Numbered from the stretch's first letter, positions 1 through 5,957 are shown. The stretch: DNA of 5,957 nucleotides from an uncultured Eubacteriales bacterium (GCA_902772745.1 CACYBV010000220.1:1-5957), one strand, 5' to 3'. Made by a program: numbers and translations. Notes: generated from the letters alone by a model not told the origin.

Positions 1-731
1 CCGGCAAACGCCTCTTTAAAGCCGTCTTCCGTCTCATACAGAAGCGGAATTTCACGCGGACGCATCCGGAAGATCGGCTCGACACCGGCGGCGGAAAGCG
101 GACCGGGAATGCCCGCAGGTGCCCCGGGCAGGGCCTGCTTCCAGGCAGCAATATCATAGTCCGCAGATTTCCATCCTGCAGGGCTTTCCCGAAAATCAAT
201 CTCCTCGATCACCGCGCCGAGAAACTGCGTGATTTCCGTTGATTTCAGGTAAAAACTGCCGTCCAGATACACACGCCAGTCCGCATGTCCGGTCGTCAGG
301 TCACAGACGGTTCTTCCGGACTCATCAGCACATACTCCTTCAAAAGCCAGCCGGTGTCCCGCCGGAATTCCCATAACACCGTAGATTGCCGCGCGTGTAT
401 CTGTCTGCTCCTCGGCAATATACGGGTTATTATACAGAACCTGGACTGCAAAAACATTTCTGCCCGGTCTTAAGTATTCCGACAGATCGATTTCCTCGTA
501 ATACTGCCGGAACCGATCCCCTTTGCACGGACCGGAAAGCACTGCCTTTTCATTGACAAAAAGGCGGTACCTGAATGAAGCGCTGATCAGTGCTGTCAGT
601 CTGCACTTTTCAGGAAGCACTGCATCGCAGCGAAAATACGCAAAGCGTCCGCCGTCATCACCGGCGTATACGCCACGGTCTCTGTATTACTCCGCCGGAA
701 TTTTGATCCAGCGTGCATGGTTCCAGTTCAT
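1..731 (-). pseudogene. Alpha-L-rhamnosidase-like (GH78-type) N-terminal part, interrupted by in-frame TAA; runs off left edge
   Basis: The reading frame starts at ATG 731-729, five bases after GGAGG (741-737), and begins MNWNHARWIKIPAE. It then meets TAA (689-687) as codon 15. The same frame resumes with no other stop to the window edge, about 229 codons. What follows resembles the N-terminal beta-sandwich region of GH78-type alpha-L-rhamnosidases: FAYFRCDAVLP, YRLFVNEKAVLSGP, then YYEEIDLSEYLRPGRNVFAV. The family pattern is an 'A.WI' opening, a 'Y.LYVNG..V..GP' strand pair and a 'DL..YL..G.N' segment. The catalytic (alpha/alpha)6 barrel would lie beyond position 1 and cannot be judged. No ATG occurs in frame between the stop and about position 390, so simple reinitiation looks poor. 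CAA (Gln) to TAA would be a single transition. It may be a recent pseudogene, a base-calling error or a readthrough case. The GH78 assignment rests on pattern memory of the N-terminal domain only, so another glycosidase carrying this domain is possible. Confidence 0.6.
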
Positions 732-736
732 TGTAT

Positions 737-741
737 CCTCC
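737..741 (-). promoter_or_regulatory. Ribosome binding site of the rhamnosidase-like gene
   Basis: GGAGG lies five bases upstream of ATG 731-729 on the minus strand. It decides the start codon, and so places the TAA at codon 15 inside the gene rather than upstream of it. Confidence 0.75.
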
Positions 742-844
742 AAAGTCAGGTCTTCTTTGTGTGCGGCTGTTCCCGTCAGGATGGAACGCTGTCTTTCCCG
801 CCGGCTTCTTTTTCGCCTTCCGTTCTCTCCAGAATTTAGATCCA

Positions 845-928
845 CTAAGCAAACCAGGTATCGTTGTCTTCACTTAAGTTCGACGAGCCGCCTCCGCCGG
901 CTGTTATGTCTCTCCCTCGTTGATTTTT
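845..928 (-). pseudogene. Possible orphan C-terminal remnant of a lost gene
   Basis: On the minus strand, 27 codons are open between TGA (931-929) and TAG (847-845). They have no start codon and end in GGGGSSNLSEDNDTWFA. A glycine-rich linker followed by an acidic tail and a terminal aromatic looks more like a protein C-terminus than random intergenic sequence. Nothing upstream in this frame codes, because the esterase promoter region begins there. If real, it is the end of a gene whose body was deleted. The stretch is short and chance is a serious alternative. Confidence 0.2.
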
Positions 929-961
929 TCATCAGGTTTTATGGAAATAAATGAAAAAAAG

Positions 962-970
962 TGATATGAT
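962..970 (+). promoter_or_regulatory. Extended -10 promoter of the esterase gene
   Basis: TGATATGAT fits the extended -10 pattern TGnTATAAT with one mismatch in the hexamer (TATGAT). At 17-base spacing the -35 region (942-947, TGGAAA) is a poor match, which is common for extended -10 promoters. An A-rich run (about 946-960) lies between. The -10 ends 32 bases before the start codon, so the leader would be short. Confidence 0.5.
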
Positions 971-990
971 GGTACTGTTCATTCATCTAT

Positions 991-995
991 GGAGG
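991..995 (+). promoter_or_regulatory. Ribosome binding site of the esterase gene
   Basis: GGAGG lies seven bases before ATG 1003. It favours the 266-aa frame over the overlapping plus-strand frame that opens at 989, whose ATG overlaps this site. Confidence 0.8.
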
Positions 996-1002
996 TATTA
1001 TT

Positions 1003-1803
1003 ATGGCAAGCGGAACTTTCAGTTTTTTCTCAAAGACACTCGGCAAGAGCGTCAGCATTAACGTTATCCTGCCGGAATGTGATAAGCCCGAGTACGGATT
1101 CAGAGTCATCTATCTGCTGCACGGCTGGTCGGAGGATCATACCGCCTGGATGCGCAACACTTCAATCGAGCGCTACGCAATGAAGCGAAATCTGGCGGTC
1201 ATTATGCCGGACGGAGGTTTCTCCTTCTACAACAATATGGCAAACGGCCTTGCATTTCTCGACTACATCACAAAGGAGCTGCCTGAAATAGCAGCGAAAT
1301 ATTTCGGCGTCTCAAAACGACGTGAAGACGTCTTTATCGGCGGCCTTTCGATGGGCGGCTGCGGCGCGCTCACTGTCGGCCTCACCCGTCCGGACCTCTA
1401 CAGCGGCCTGATTGTGCTTTCCGCGTCGAACTTCCCGGCGGACGCCTTTCAGGAACAGGCGAAGACGATCACGGAGGAAAGCTGGCCGGGCTGGCACAAG
1501 GCGATGAGACGGATTTACGGAGATCGCTTCCCCGATCTGGTCGGAACAGACTATGACGCCTTCCATCTGGCAGAAAAGATTGCCGCATCAGGCGGTCCCT
1601 TCCCGAAAATCTTCCACTACATGGGAACGGACGAGACCGACGGAATGCGCTGGGCGGCTTCGATGGAGAAATTTTTCCTGTCCATTCCCGGGAATCCGTT
1701 CTCCTATCATTTCGTGACTTATCCCGGTATCCACAACTGGGACAGCTGGGACGCTCATATTGAAGAAGGTCTGGACTGGGTCGGACTGACGAAGGTACAG
1801 TAA
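1003..1803 (+). CDS. Esterase family protein (S-formylglutathione hydrolase / tributyrin esterase type, alpha/beta hydrolase)
   Basis: This is a 266-aa serine hydrolase of the PF00756-type esterase fold, the family that includes FrmB-like S-formylglutathione hydrolases, lactococcal tributyrin esterase EstA and feruloyl/acetyl esterases. The oxyanion-loop motif LLHGWSEDHTAW is at residues 38-49. The nucleophile elbow GGLSMGG spans 113-119 with Ser116 as the catalytic serine. His244 in the YPGIHNWDSWD segment (240-250) is the catalytic histidine. The acid is probably Asp210 or Asp213 in MGTDETDG, where relatives have a GTED-like motif. Length matches the roughly 250-280 aa usual for the family. 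No signal peptide or membrane segment is visible, so it is likely cytoplasmic and would act on imported short-chain acyl esters. It has its own promoter and a strong ribosome binding site. Both neighbours are minus-strand and look broken, so it is probably monocistronic. Substrate cannot be decided from sequence: family members range from acylated sugars to S-formylglutathione, and Bacillota rarely make glutathione, so a carbohydrate or short-chain ester is more likely. Confidence 0.92.
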   Translation: MASGTFSFFSKTLGKSVSINVILPECDKPEYGFRVIYLLHGWSEDHTAWMRNTSIERYAMKRNLAVIMPDGGFSFYNNMANGLAFLDYITKELPEIAAKYFGVSKRREDVFIGGLSMGGCGALTVGLTRPDLYSGLIVLSASNFPADAFQEQAKTITEESWPGWHKAMRRIYGDRFPDLVGTDYDAFHLAEKIAASGGPFPKIFHYMGTDETDGMRWAASMEKFFLSIPGNPFSYHFVTYPGIHNWDSWDAHIEEGLDWVGLTKVQ

Positions 1804-2378
1804 TTAAGCTTCCTTCTCCCCTCGGATCAGGGTCATCCCGGCAGCCGCCATCAGGACCGCGACAATCCAAAAAATCGAGCGCCAGCCTAAAGCGTCCACC
1901 AGAAGACCTCCTAAAGTCGGCGCGACCATCGGCGCCGCCGAAACTGCGAGCCCGTACCAGCCCATATAGCCTCCCTGCTTTTCCTTCGGGAAAATCGAGA
2001 GGATCACGACCTGCGTCATCGCGACAAGGATGCCGTTTGATGCGGCCTGCAGGACGCGTCCCCCCATCATCGGAATGAAGGAATTTGAAAGCGCGCACAG
2101 CACGGACCCCGCGACAAAAAGAACCAGGCCGAGAAGATACAGTCCCTTCGTCCTGAAGCGCGTAATCAAAAAGGCCGTCAAAGGCATCACGATGCCCATC
2201 GCGAGTGAGAAACCCGAAGTAATCCACTGTCCGGTATCGACCGAAACCCCGAGAGATTCGACCATCGCCGGAAGCGCCGTATTCAGCGCCGTGGAAAGAA
2301 AGGAGGCAACGACACTTTCTGTTCCTCTTGTTCCGGGTTTTCACCTGAAAGAAGGTCTTTACCGACGTTTTCTATCAT
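1804..2378 (-). pseudogene. MFS drug/metabolite transporter (DHA2/EmrB-like), frameshifted and 3'-truncated
   Basis: The best start is ATG 2378-2376, after a weak GAGG. It gives a hydrophilic N-terminus (MIENVGKDLLSGENPEQ), but this frame ends at TGA 2285-2283. The transporter continues in another frame from about VVASFLSTALNTALP (TM1). A single-base deletion near 2311-2318 (AAAGTGTC) joins the two: restoring one base makes 576 nt, 192 codons including the stop. Then come TM2 with the typical TGQWITSGFSLAMGIVMPL, TM3 (GLYLLGLVLFVAGSVLCAL), the GGRVLQAASNGILVAMTQ helix (TM4), TM5 (GLAVSAAPMVAPTLGGLL) and TM6 (WRSIFWIVAVLMAAAGMTL). It stops at TAA 1806-1804 after RGEKEA. DHA2 transporters normally have 14 TM helices and about 450-500 aa, so over half is missing. 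The remaining 153-codon ATG frame (2265-1804) lacks TM1 and has no good ribosome binding site. A 55-bp gap separates it from the 810-aa gene upstream, so it may be cotranscribed with it. It is very unlikely to be a working transporter. Confidence 0.8.
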
Positions 2379-2433
2379 CTTTCCGGCCTCTTCGCCCTGC
2401 AGCCTCAACGGGTGTTACTGCAAGTCTCACCTG

Positions 2434-4866
2434 CTAGTTTGACAGACTCATCTGGTTCTTAGGCTGTTCGGCAGCCAGTTCCTGGACCCCGAAGTTCTTC
2501 AGGTCGACATAATCCTTATGACCTGGCTGAACACCCCGTACCTTATTGAAACGGTCAACCAGGATCTGTGCGCGTGCTTTGGCCACTTCGTCACCGTTTT
2601 TGGCTGCAATCGCCAGCGCATTTAAGGCCAGTCTGACGGATTCCTGCCGTTTAGGATCACTGCTGACAGCCTTCTTTCCTTTCAGATATCCTTCTACAGC
2701 GTTAAAAACACCGCGGCTGTCTTTCATGCTGGCGTTTCCAAGAGTCTGCTTCAGGGCCAGCCACTTTTTGGAGCGCTTATTTGTATCCATCCCGGCAGCA
2801 AGAGCGGCAAATTTCGATTTCGCTTCAGCAGAAACGGCGTATCGTATCTCTCCGCCTCCGGTCAGTTTCGCTATCCGAACCGGATCACCGGAAGAGAGAG
2901 TTTCTCTTAATTTAGTCGAGCCGGTTGCTTTCAGCACAGCACGGAACTCCGGATTGTCAAGCAGTATTTGGGCGGTGCCACGTACGGCGGCAATATTAAA
3001 CTCACGATGGGGTTCATTTAAATAGAGCAGTGCGGCAGCGGCCTTGGCGGCATACTCCGAAAGCTTCCCGGCAGGAACATCGGAAACAGCCTGCCCTGTG
3101 TGAAGTTGAAAATACCGGCTGTAATTCGGTTTTCTGTCCCGAAGCGTGACAGCTTCCTGACTTACTTCCTCACGGGAAAGTTCTCTTCCGAAAAGACCGG
3201 CTGTCTTTCTGCGCATGATCTCCGCCTTTTCCGGATTAGTCCGCTGAAGCACGTCCAGTGCACCGATCACACGCTCTTTTGTCACATTCAGGGTTTTCGG
3301 ATTCTGACTGCGGTCCGGGTCATCCAGAACATCCTTCAGGTAGGCCTCACTTTTTTGTTCAAGTGTAAGATAGCATTCGCCGAGGCGTTTTTTTTCAAGA
3401 CTGTTTTTATGTTTCTTCGAAGACAGGCGGGCAACCGTATCCACGGTTTTACGAAAATCTTCAAAATCCTGGTATTCCTTTTGGTCCTTCGGCCCCATAC
3501 CGTGTTTTCCTGTATTCAGCAGTACGGAAAAGGAAGGGTTAAATTCGATCTGTTGACCAAAATGGCTCAGCTTGTCCAGCGCAGCCTCGCGGTTTTTGAG
3601 ATGAATGACACGGTTAAATACACTTGACTCGGACTGGAGCAAGGGAAACATTTTGATGCTGTAGTTATCGTTAACGTTTTGGATCGTAGTCGAGACTTTG
3701 GGATCTGCAAGGATTTTTCTGCCAAGCGCAGAGTCATAGACAGAGGCTTTGTAGTCCTCGGCGCTTTCTGCCAGGGTTTTGAAGAATTCGTTCTTCTCTT
3801 CTGTGGAAGCAAAGCCGGAAGTGAGTCTTTGATGACATTCATCAGAAAGCCGGACGAGTTTCTCCATCTGACTTTTGAATGGCTCTGTCATATTTCTGAC
3901 GTAAAAGTTTCTGCCTTCCGAATCGGATTTAATGGCTTTGATCTGCGTGGCGAACTCAATCATGAGCCGGGATTCTTCGAGAGATACGCCCTGCAGAAGA
4001 AGAGCGCGCTGAGCACGCAGCTGTGCTTCGACTGCTTTCGGACCGTGACCGAGAAGAAGTCGGTTCTGAAAGTGCTCGGGGCTGTCCTGCGGCCTTGGTT
4101 CCGGATCCGCGTTGAATGTTGTGGCACTAAAATTATAAATCTGCTGACTGTTTCCAGATGCCTCCAGAAAGGCCCGTACATTTTTCTCTCCGGCTTTTGT
4201 GAATGCGAGGGCTTTCTGCTGAAGGTTTTCCATCTTGCGGATTTTTTCTGCTTTCAGCGCTTCCGGATCCAGCTTGCCGAGTTCGCCCGGTTTGACCGGC
4301 GGGTCCGGAGTATAATAATCCACATAGGCATTCAGATATTGAATCATCGCCTGACCGGCAGCATAGGCCTCTTTATCTTGCTGCCGGATCTGCTCCATTT
4401 CGGCTGAATCCGGAAGATGAGCAAATGCATTAAATATGCCCGCCGCAACGCTGGTTGCGGGATCTTCGAAATGGACCAGTGCGTCCGTTCCCTCCATTCC
4501 GGCCCGTTTCATCTGCATATCGGCATACCGAAGATAGGCATGGAGCAGAGGCTCCTGCCGCATCAGATCCCGGTCTTTCAGGACATCGGTGATTGATTCA
4601 TGGCAGTTGTCCAGGGCATGGGGAAGATTCTTAAGATCATCTGACCCGAAATCAATGGACCGCATGCGCATTCCGGAGGCGGTATCGATCGTGTTATGTT
4701 TCGCGGCCTTGACCTCTTCAGACAGATATTCGAGACCCTGCTGAATGTCGAAAATATAGCCGAGATCATCAGCACCCTGGTATTTTCCAAGGGCCGGATG
4801 ATTTTTCAATGACTGCGAAAGCTGCAGAATGATGTCCAGATGGTAGTCGTTGTATTTTTGGGGCAC
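2434..4866 (-). CDS. Large hypothetical protein (810 aa), soluble, predominantly helical, family not recognised
   Basis: I do not recognise this protein. The start is GTG 4866-4864, six bases after a perfect AGGAGG (4878-4873), and the stop is TAG 2436-2434. It has no signal peptide, no membrane segment, no LPXTG and no cysteine clusters (only three Cys: 88, 344, 498), so a cytoplasmic protein is likely. Charge-rich amphipathic stretches suggest mostly alpha-helix, for example 200-235, 275-310, 460-515 and 735-775. The N-terminal block (1-185) ends in aromatic-rich AYVDYYTPDPP (180-190), a proline-rich hinge. A second break with PEPRPQDSPE lies at 255-264. Two segments look alike: 483-540 and 698-750 both contain a lysine-rich start, a YLK motif (509-511 and 727-729), a DP.R (516-519 and 737-740) and an (R)V..AL..L helix, which suggests an internal duplication. 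The C-terminus is polar (QPKNQMSLSN). No nucleotide-binding P-loop, nuclease, protease or transferase motif is visible. Codon use is normal and there is no internal stop, so it is a genuine expressed gene. It has its own promoter and a possible operator upstream. A scaffold, a secreted-by-other-route or a phage/defence-related protein cannot be excluded or supported. Confidence 0.85.
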   Translation of the reverse strand: MPQKYNDYHLDIILQLSQSLKNHPALGKYQGADDLGYIFDIQQGLEYLSEEVKAAKHNTIDTASGMRMRSIDFGSDDLKNLPHALDNCHESITDVLKDRDLMRQEPLLHAYLRYADMQMKRAGMEGTDALVHFEDPATSVAAGIFNAFAHLPDSAEMEQIRQQDKEAYAAGQAMIQYLNAYVDYYTPDPPVKPGELGKLDPEALKAEKIRKMENLQQKALAFTKAGEKNVRAFLEASGNSQQIYNFSATTFNADPEPRPQDSPEHFQNRLLLGHGPKAVEAQLRAQRALLLQGVSLEESRLMIEFATQIKAIKSDSEGRNFYVRNMTEPFKSQMEKLVRLSDECHQRLTSGFASTEEKNEFFKTLAESAEDYKASVYDSALGRKILADPKVSTTIQNVNDNYSIKMFPLLQSESSVFNRVIHLKNREAALDKLSHFGQQIEFNPSFSVLLNTGKHGMGPKDQKEYQDFEDFRKTVDTVARLSSKKHKNSLEKKRLGECYLTLEQKSEAYLKDVLDDPDRSQNPKTLNVTKERVIGALDVLQRTNPEKAEIMRRKTAGLFGRELSREEVSQEAVTLRDRKPNYSRYFQLHTGQAVSDVPAGKLSEYAAKAAAALLYLNEPHREFNIAAVRGTAQILLDNPEFRAVLKATGSTKLRETLSSGDPVRIAKLTGGGEIRYAVSAEAKSKFAALAAGMDTNKRSKKWLALKQTLGNASMKDSRGVFNAVEGYLKGKKAVSSDPKRQESVRLALNALAIAAKNGDEVAKARAQILVDRFNKVRGVQPGHKDYVDLKNFGVQELAAEQPKNQMSLSN

Positions 4867-4872
4867 GAAAGA

Positions 4873-4878
4873 CCTCCT
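4873..4878 (-). promoter_or_regulatory. Ribosome binding site of the 810-aa gene
   Basis: AGGAGG is a full match to the anti-Shine-Dalgarno core and lies six bases before GTG 4866-4864. It supports the GTG start over any internal ATG and implies efficient translation. Confidence 0.85.
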
Positions 4879-4959
4879 GTCTGAGGATTCCTGTTAAGTT
4901 TCGCCGGCGGTACAGCTGTCGGAGAGTTCCTGTATCTGAATCCGAATAGAGATAAACCG

Positions 4960-4987
4960 ATTATACTGCATTCAGCCAGATATGCAA
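4960..4987 (-). promoter_or_regulatory. Sigma-A-type promoter of the 810-aa gene
   Basis: On the minus strand the -10 is a perfect TATAAT (4965-4960). Sixteen bases upstream lies TTGCAT (4987-4982), a -35 that keeps the TTG of the consensus. Transcription would start near 4953, leaving a leader of about 85 bases before the GTG. The leader shows no riboswitch or strong hairpin that I recognise. Confidence 0.65.
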
Positions 4988-4990
4988 CAC

Positions 4991-5015
4991 AAAATGACAG
5001 CAATTGTGACATTTT
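4991..5015. promoter_or_regulatory. Inverted repeat just upstream of the -35: candidate operator or activator site
   Basis: AAAATGACA (4991-4999), a 7-base spacer (GCAATTG), then TGACATTTT (5007-5015). The arms are inverted with 8 of 9 positions matching. The element sits 3 bases upstream of the -35 of the 810-aa gene, which is a usual place for an activator or a flanking repressor dimer. No T-run follows in a way that fits a terminator, and the arms are AT-rich. Confidence 0.45.
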
Positions 5016-5050
5016 TAACAGTTCGCAGCCTGCCGGATCTGCTGTGCATA

Positions 5051-5086
5051 AAGCCGCTGTCCTGCGGCACGCAGAAGCAGCGGCTT
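5051..5086 (-). terminator. Rho-independent-type terminator downstream of the GH3 gene
   Basis: AAGCCGCTG (5051-5059) and CAGCGGCTT (5078-5086) form a perfect 9-bp stem. The 18-base loop holds a second small stem (TGCG/CGCA, 5063-5066 with 5070-5073). Read on the minus strand, it lies 10 bases after the GH3 stop and is followed by TTTATGC. The U-tract is weak but present on this strand and absent on the other. It separates the GH3 transcript from the 810-aa gene. Confidence 0.65.
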
Positions 5087-5096
5087 CGATGATTGT

Positions 5097-5957
5097 TTAC
5101 AGGACTTCGGCCTTTGCATAGAAGCTTCTCTTCTTCCCTTCGATGAAACGGTCCGCATCCAGCGTATAGGCGCCGATCAGGCGGATGTCCGCAGAAGAAG
5201 AACCGACAAGCACGTCAAAACGGCCTTTTTCGGCCTTCCACTTCATATCCCGGGTCAGGAATGCCATGACGCTCGGATCGACCGTAAAAACGACCTTTTT
5301 CGATTCACCTGGGGCAAGCGCGACCCGTTTGAATCCGACAAGCTCCTGGTTCGGCCGCGTCATCGATGCGAACTTGTCGCGAAGGTAAAGCTGCACGACC
5401 TCGGTGCCGGAAACATCTCCTGTATTCTTCAGCTTCAGGCTGACTGTAAACTTCTCATCCGGAAACACACCGGGGATCTGGTCTTCGGAAAGGTTGTTTT
5501 CCTGAGATATTTTTCTGAAGAATTCTCTCGCTTCCGGCGTAATACTTGCTGCGTTATCAAGTGTTTGTCCAAATTCCGAACGAAGCCGGATCTTTTCCGC
5601 GCCGCCCGTCATTTCTTCTTCCTGCTGCAGGATACCGTTCACCTTCAGGTCCGAATACCGGAAATCCGTATAGGAAAGTCCGTAGCCGAAGAAATATCTC
5701 GGATAATGCGGGCAGTCGACATAATTCTGGAAACCGATCGACATGCCCTGGTGCCACTCGGAGCCGTTCGGATGGTTATAGTAGACCGGAAGCTGGCCGG
5801 CGTTGAAGGCCACCGAAAGCGGCAGTTTTCCGGAAGGATTCACTTCTCCGCGGAGGACTTCCGAAACCGCCTGTGCGGTGCATTCGGAGGGGCTGAAGCA
5901 CTCGAGAAGCGCCGAGAGCTTTTCATCTGCTATATCAGAAGAAACCGGACGGCCGTC
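5097..5957 (-). CDS. Glycoside hydrolase family 3 (beta-glucosidase type), C-terminal part; runs off right edge
   Basis: The frame is open from the right edge (codon starting at 5957) to TAA 5099-5097, 286 residues. A GTG at 5843 is inside the gene, not its start. The landmark NPSGKLPLS (residues 40-48 from the edge) followed by GQLPVYYNHPNGS is the end of the GH3 (alpha/beta)6 sandwich domain. FFGYGLSYTDF (89-99) is the hallmark linker into the fibronectin-III-like C-terminal domain. The last domain reads FTVSLKLKNTGDVSGTEVVQLYLRD, cut here into KNTGDVSGTEVVQLY (177-191), then ELVGFKRVALAPGESKKVVF (205-224) and GRFDVLVGSSSADI (245-258). The catalytic nucleophile and probably the acid/base lie upstream, outside the window. 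Between FGYGLSYT and the FnIII strands are about 75 residues (roughly 99-167), longer than the usual 20-30. The enzyme would release terminal beta-linked glucose or related sugars from oligosaccharides. No secretion signal can be judged. A hairpin terminator follows it. Confidence 0.93.
   Translation of the reverse strand, partial: DGRPVSSDIADEKLSALLECFSPSECTAQAVSEVLRGEVNPSGKLPLSVAFNAGQLPVYYNHPNGSEWHQGMSIGFQNYVDCPHYPRYFFGYGLSYTDFRYSDLKVNGILQQEEEMTGGAEKIRLRSEFGQTLDNAASITPEAREFFRKISQENNLSEDQIPGVFPDEKFTVSLKLKNTGDVSGTEVVQLYLRDKFASMTRPNQELVGFKRVALAPGESKKVVFTVDPSVMAFLTRDMKWKAEKGRFDVLVGSSSADIRLIGAYTLDADRFIEGKKRSFYAKAEVL

Larger units (their letters stand above)
732..1002. other. Divergent intergenic region, mostly without a gene
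   Basis: These 271 bases separate the minus-strand rhamnosidase-like gene from the plus-strand esterase. The right end holds the esterase promoter and ribosome binding site. The left end holds the GGAGG of the rhamnosidase-like gene. The plus-strand open frame across this region (523-954) overlaps the rhamnosidase-like coding sequence antisense and has no plausible composition or ribosome binding site. The minus-strand frame 873-658 runs antiparallel to no known family and ignores the better start at 731. I see no convincing -10/-35 pair for the minus-strand gene and no rho-independent terminator. Confidence 0.6.

Noticed and set aside
523..954. A 143-codon plus-strand open frame
   Set aside because: It runs antisense to the rhamnosidase-like coding region, has no ribosome binding site and a Ser/Arg-rich shadow composition.
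2311..2318. Programmed -1 frameshifting in the transporter
   Set aside because: The site AAAGTGTC is not an X XXY YYZ slippery heptamer and the gene is also truncated at its 3' end, so decay is simpler.
1469..2344. A 291-codon minus-strand open frame across the transporter and the esterase 3' end
   Set aside because: Its product is Arg/Gly/Asp-rich with no family character. It lies antisense to the esterase and out of frame with clear MFS helices, so it is a GC-driven shadow.
3679..4407. A 242-codon plus-strand open frame inside the 810-aa gene
   Set aside because: It is Phe/Leu/Cys-rich, typical of the antisense of a Glu/Lys-rich gene, and has no ribosome binding site.
4867..4955. A riboswitch or attenuator in the leader of the 810-aa gene
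   Set aside because: Only short helices can form (for example CCTC with GAGG at the ribosome binding site) and no known riboswitch core is recognisable.
1..5957. CRISPR array, tRNA, rRNA, insertion sequence or prophage elements
   Set aside because: No regularly spaced repeats, cloverleaf, transposase frame, terminal inverted repeats or integrase were seen on either strand.

Overview
The window looks like a chromosomal stretch from a low-to-mid GC member of the Bacillota, probably a gut or rumen commensal. The evidence is the strong GGAGG/AGGAGG ribosome binding sites, a sigma-A-type promoter (TATAAT), two glycoside hydrolases of plant-polysaccharide type, a tributyrin-esterase-type hydrolase and a DHA2-like drug transporter. 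This assignment is an inference; no rRNA or other taxonomic marker is present.

Layout from left to right. (1) Positions 1-731, minus strand: the 5' part of an alpha-L-rhamnosidase-like (GH78-type) gene that runs off the left edge. It has a clean start and ribosome binding site, but an in-frame TAA at codon 15. (2) Positions 732-1002: a mostly non-coding divergent region. It carries an extended -10 promoter for the esterase on the plus strand and, on the minus strand, a short open stretch that could be the orphan C-terminus of a lost gene. (3) Positions 1003-1803, plus strand: an intact 266-aa esterase of the FrmB/EstA type. (4) Positions 1804-2378, minus strand: a decayed 6-TM half of an MFS transporter, with a one-base frameshift near its start and a 3' truncation that abuts the esterase stop codon. 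(5) Positions 2434-4866, minus strand: a large 810-aa soluble, mostly helical protein that I do not recognise. It has its own promoter, an upstream inverted repeat and a perfect AGGAGG site. (6) Positions 5051-5086: a hairpin terminator. (7) Positions 5097-5957, minus strand: the C-terminal part of a GH3 beta-glucosidase-type enzyme, running off the right edge.

Functionally the intact parts suggest glycan deconstruction. GH3 removes terminal beta-linked sugars, a GH78-type enzyme would remove rhamnose, and an esterase of this fold could remove acyl groups from carbohydrate or small esters. These genes are not one operon: strands alternate, a terminator separates GH3 from the 810-aa gene, and the transporter is broken. 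The stretch from about 690 to 2380 shows repeated signs of decay (a nonsense codon, an orphan tail, a frameshift and a truncation) around one intact esterase, which suggests a remodelled segment. The most obscure element is the 810-aa protein with its putative operator and a possible internal repeat.
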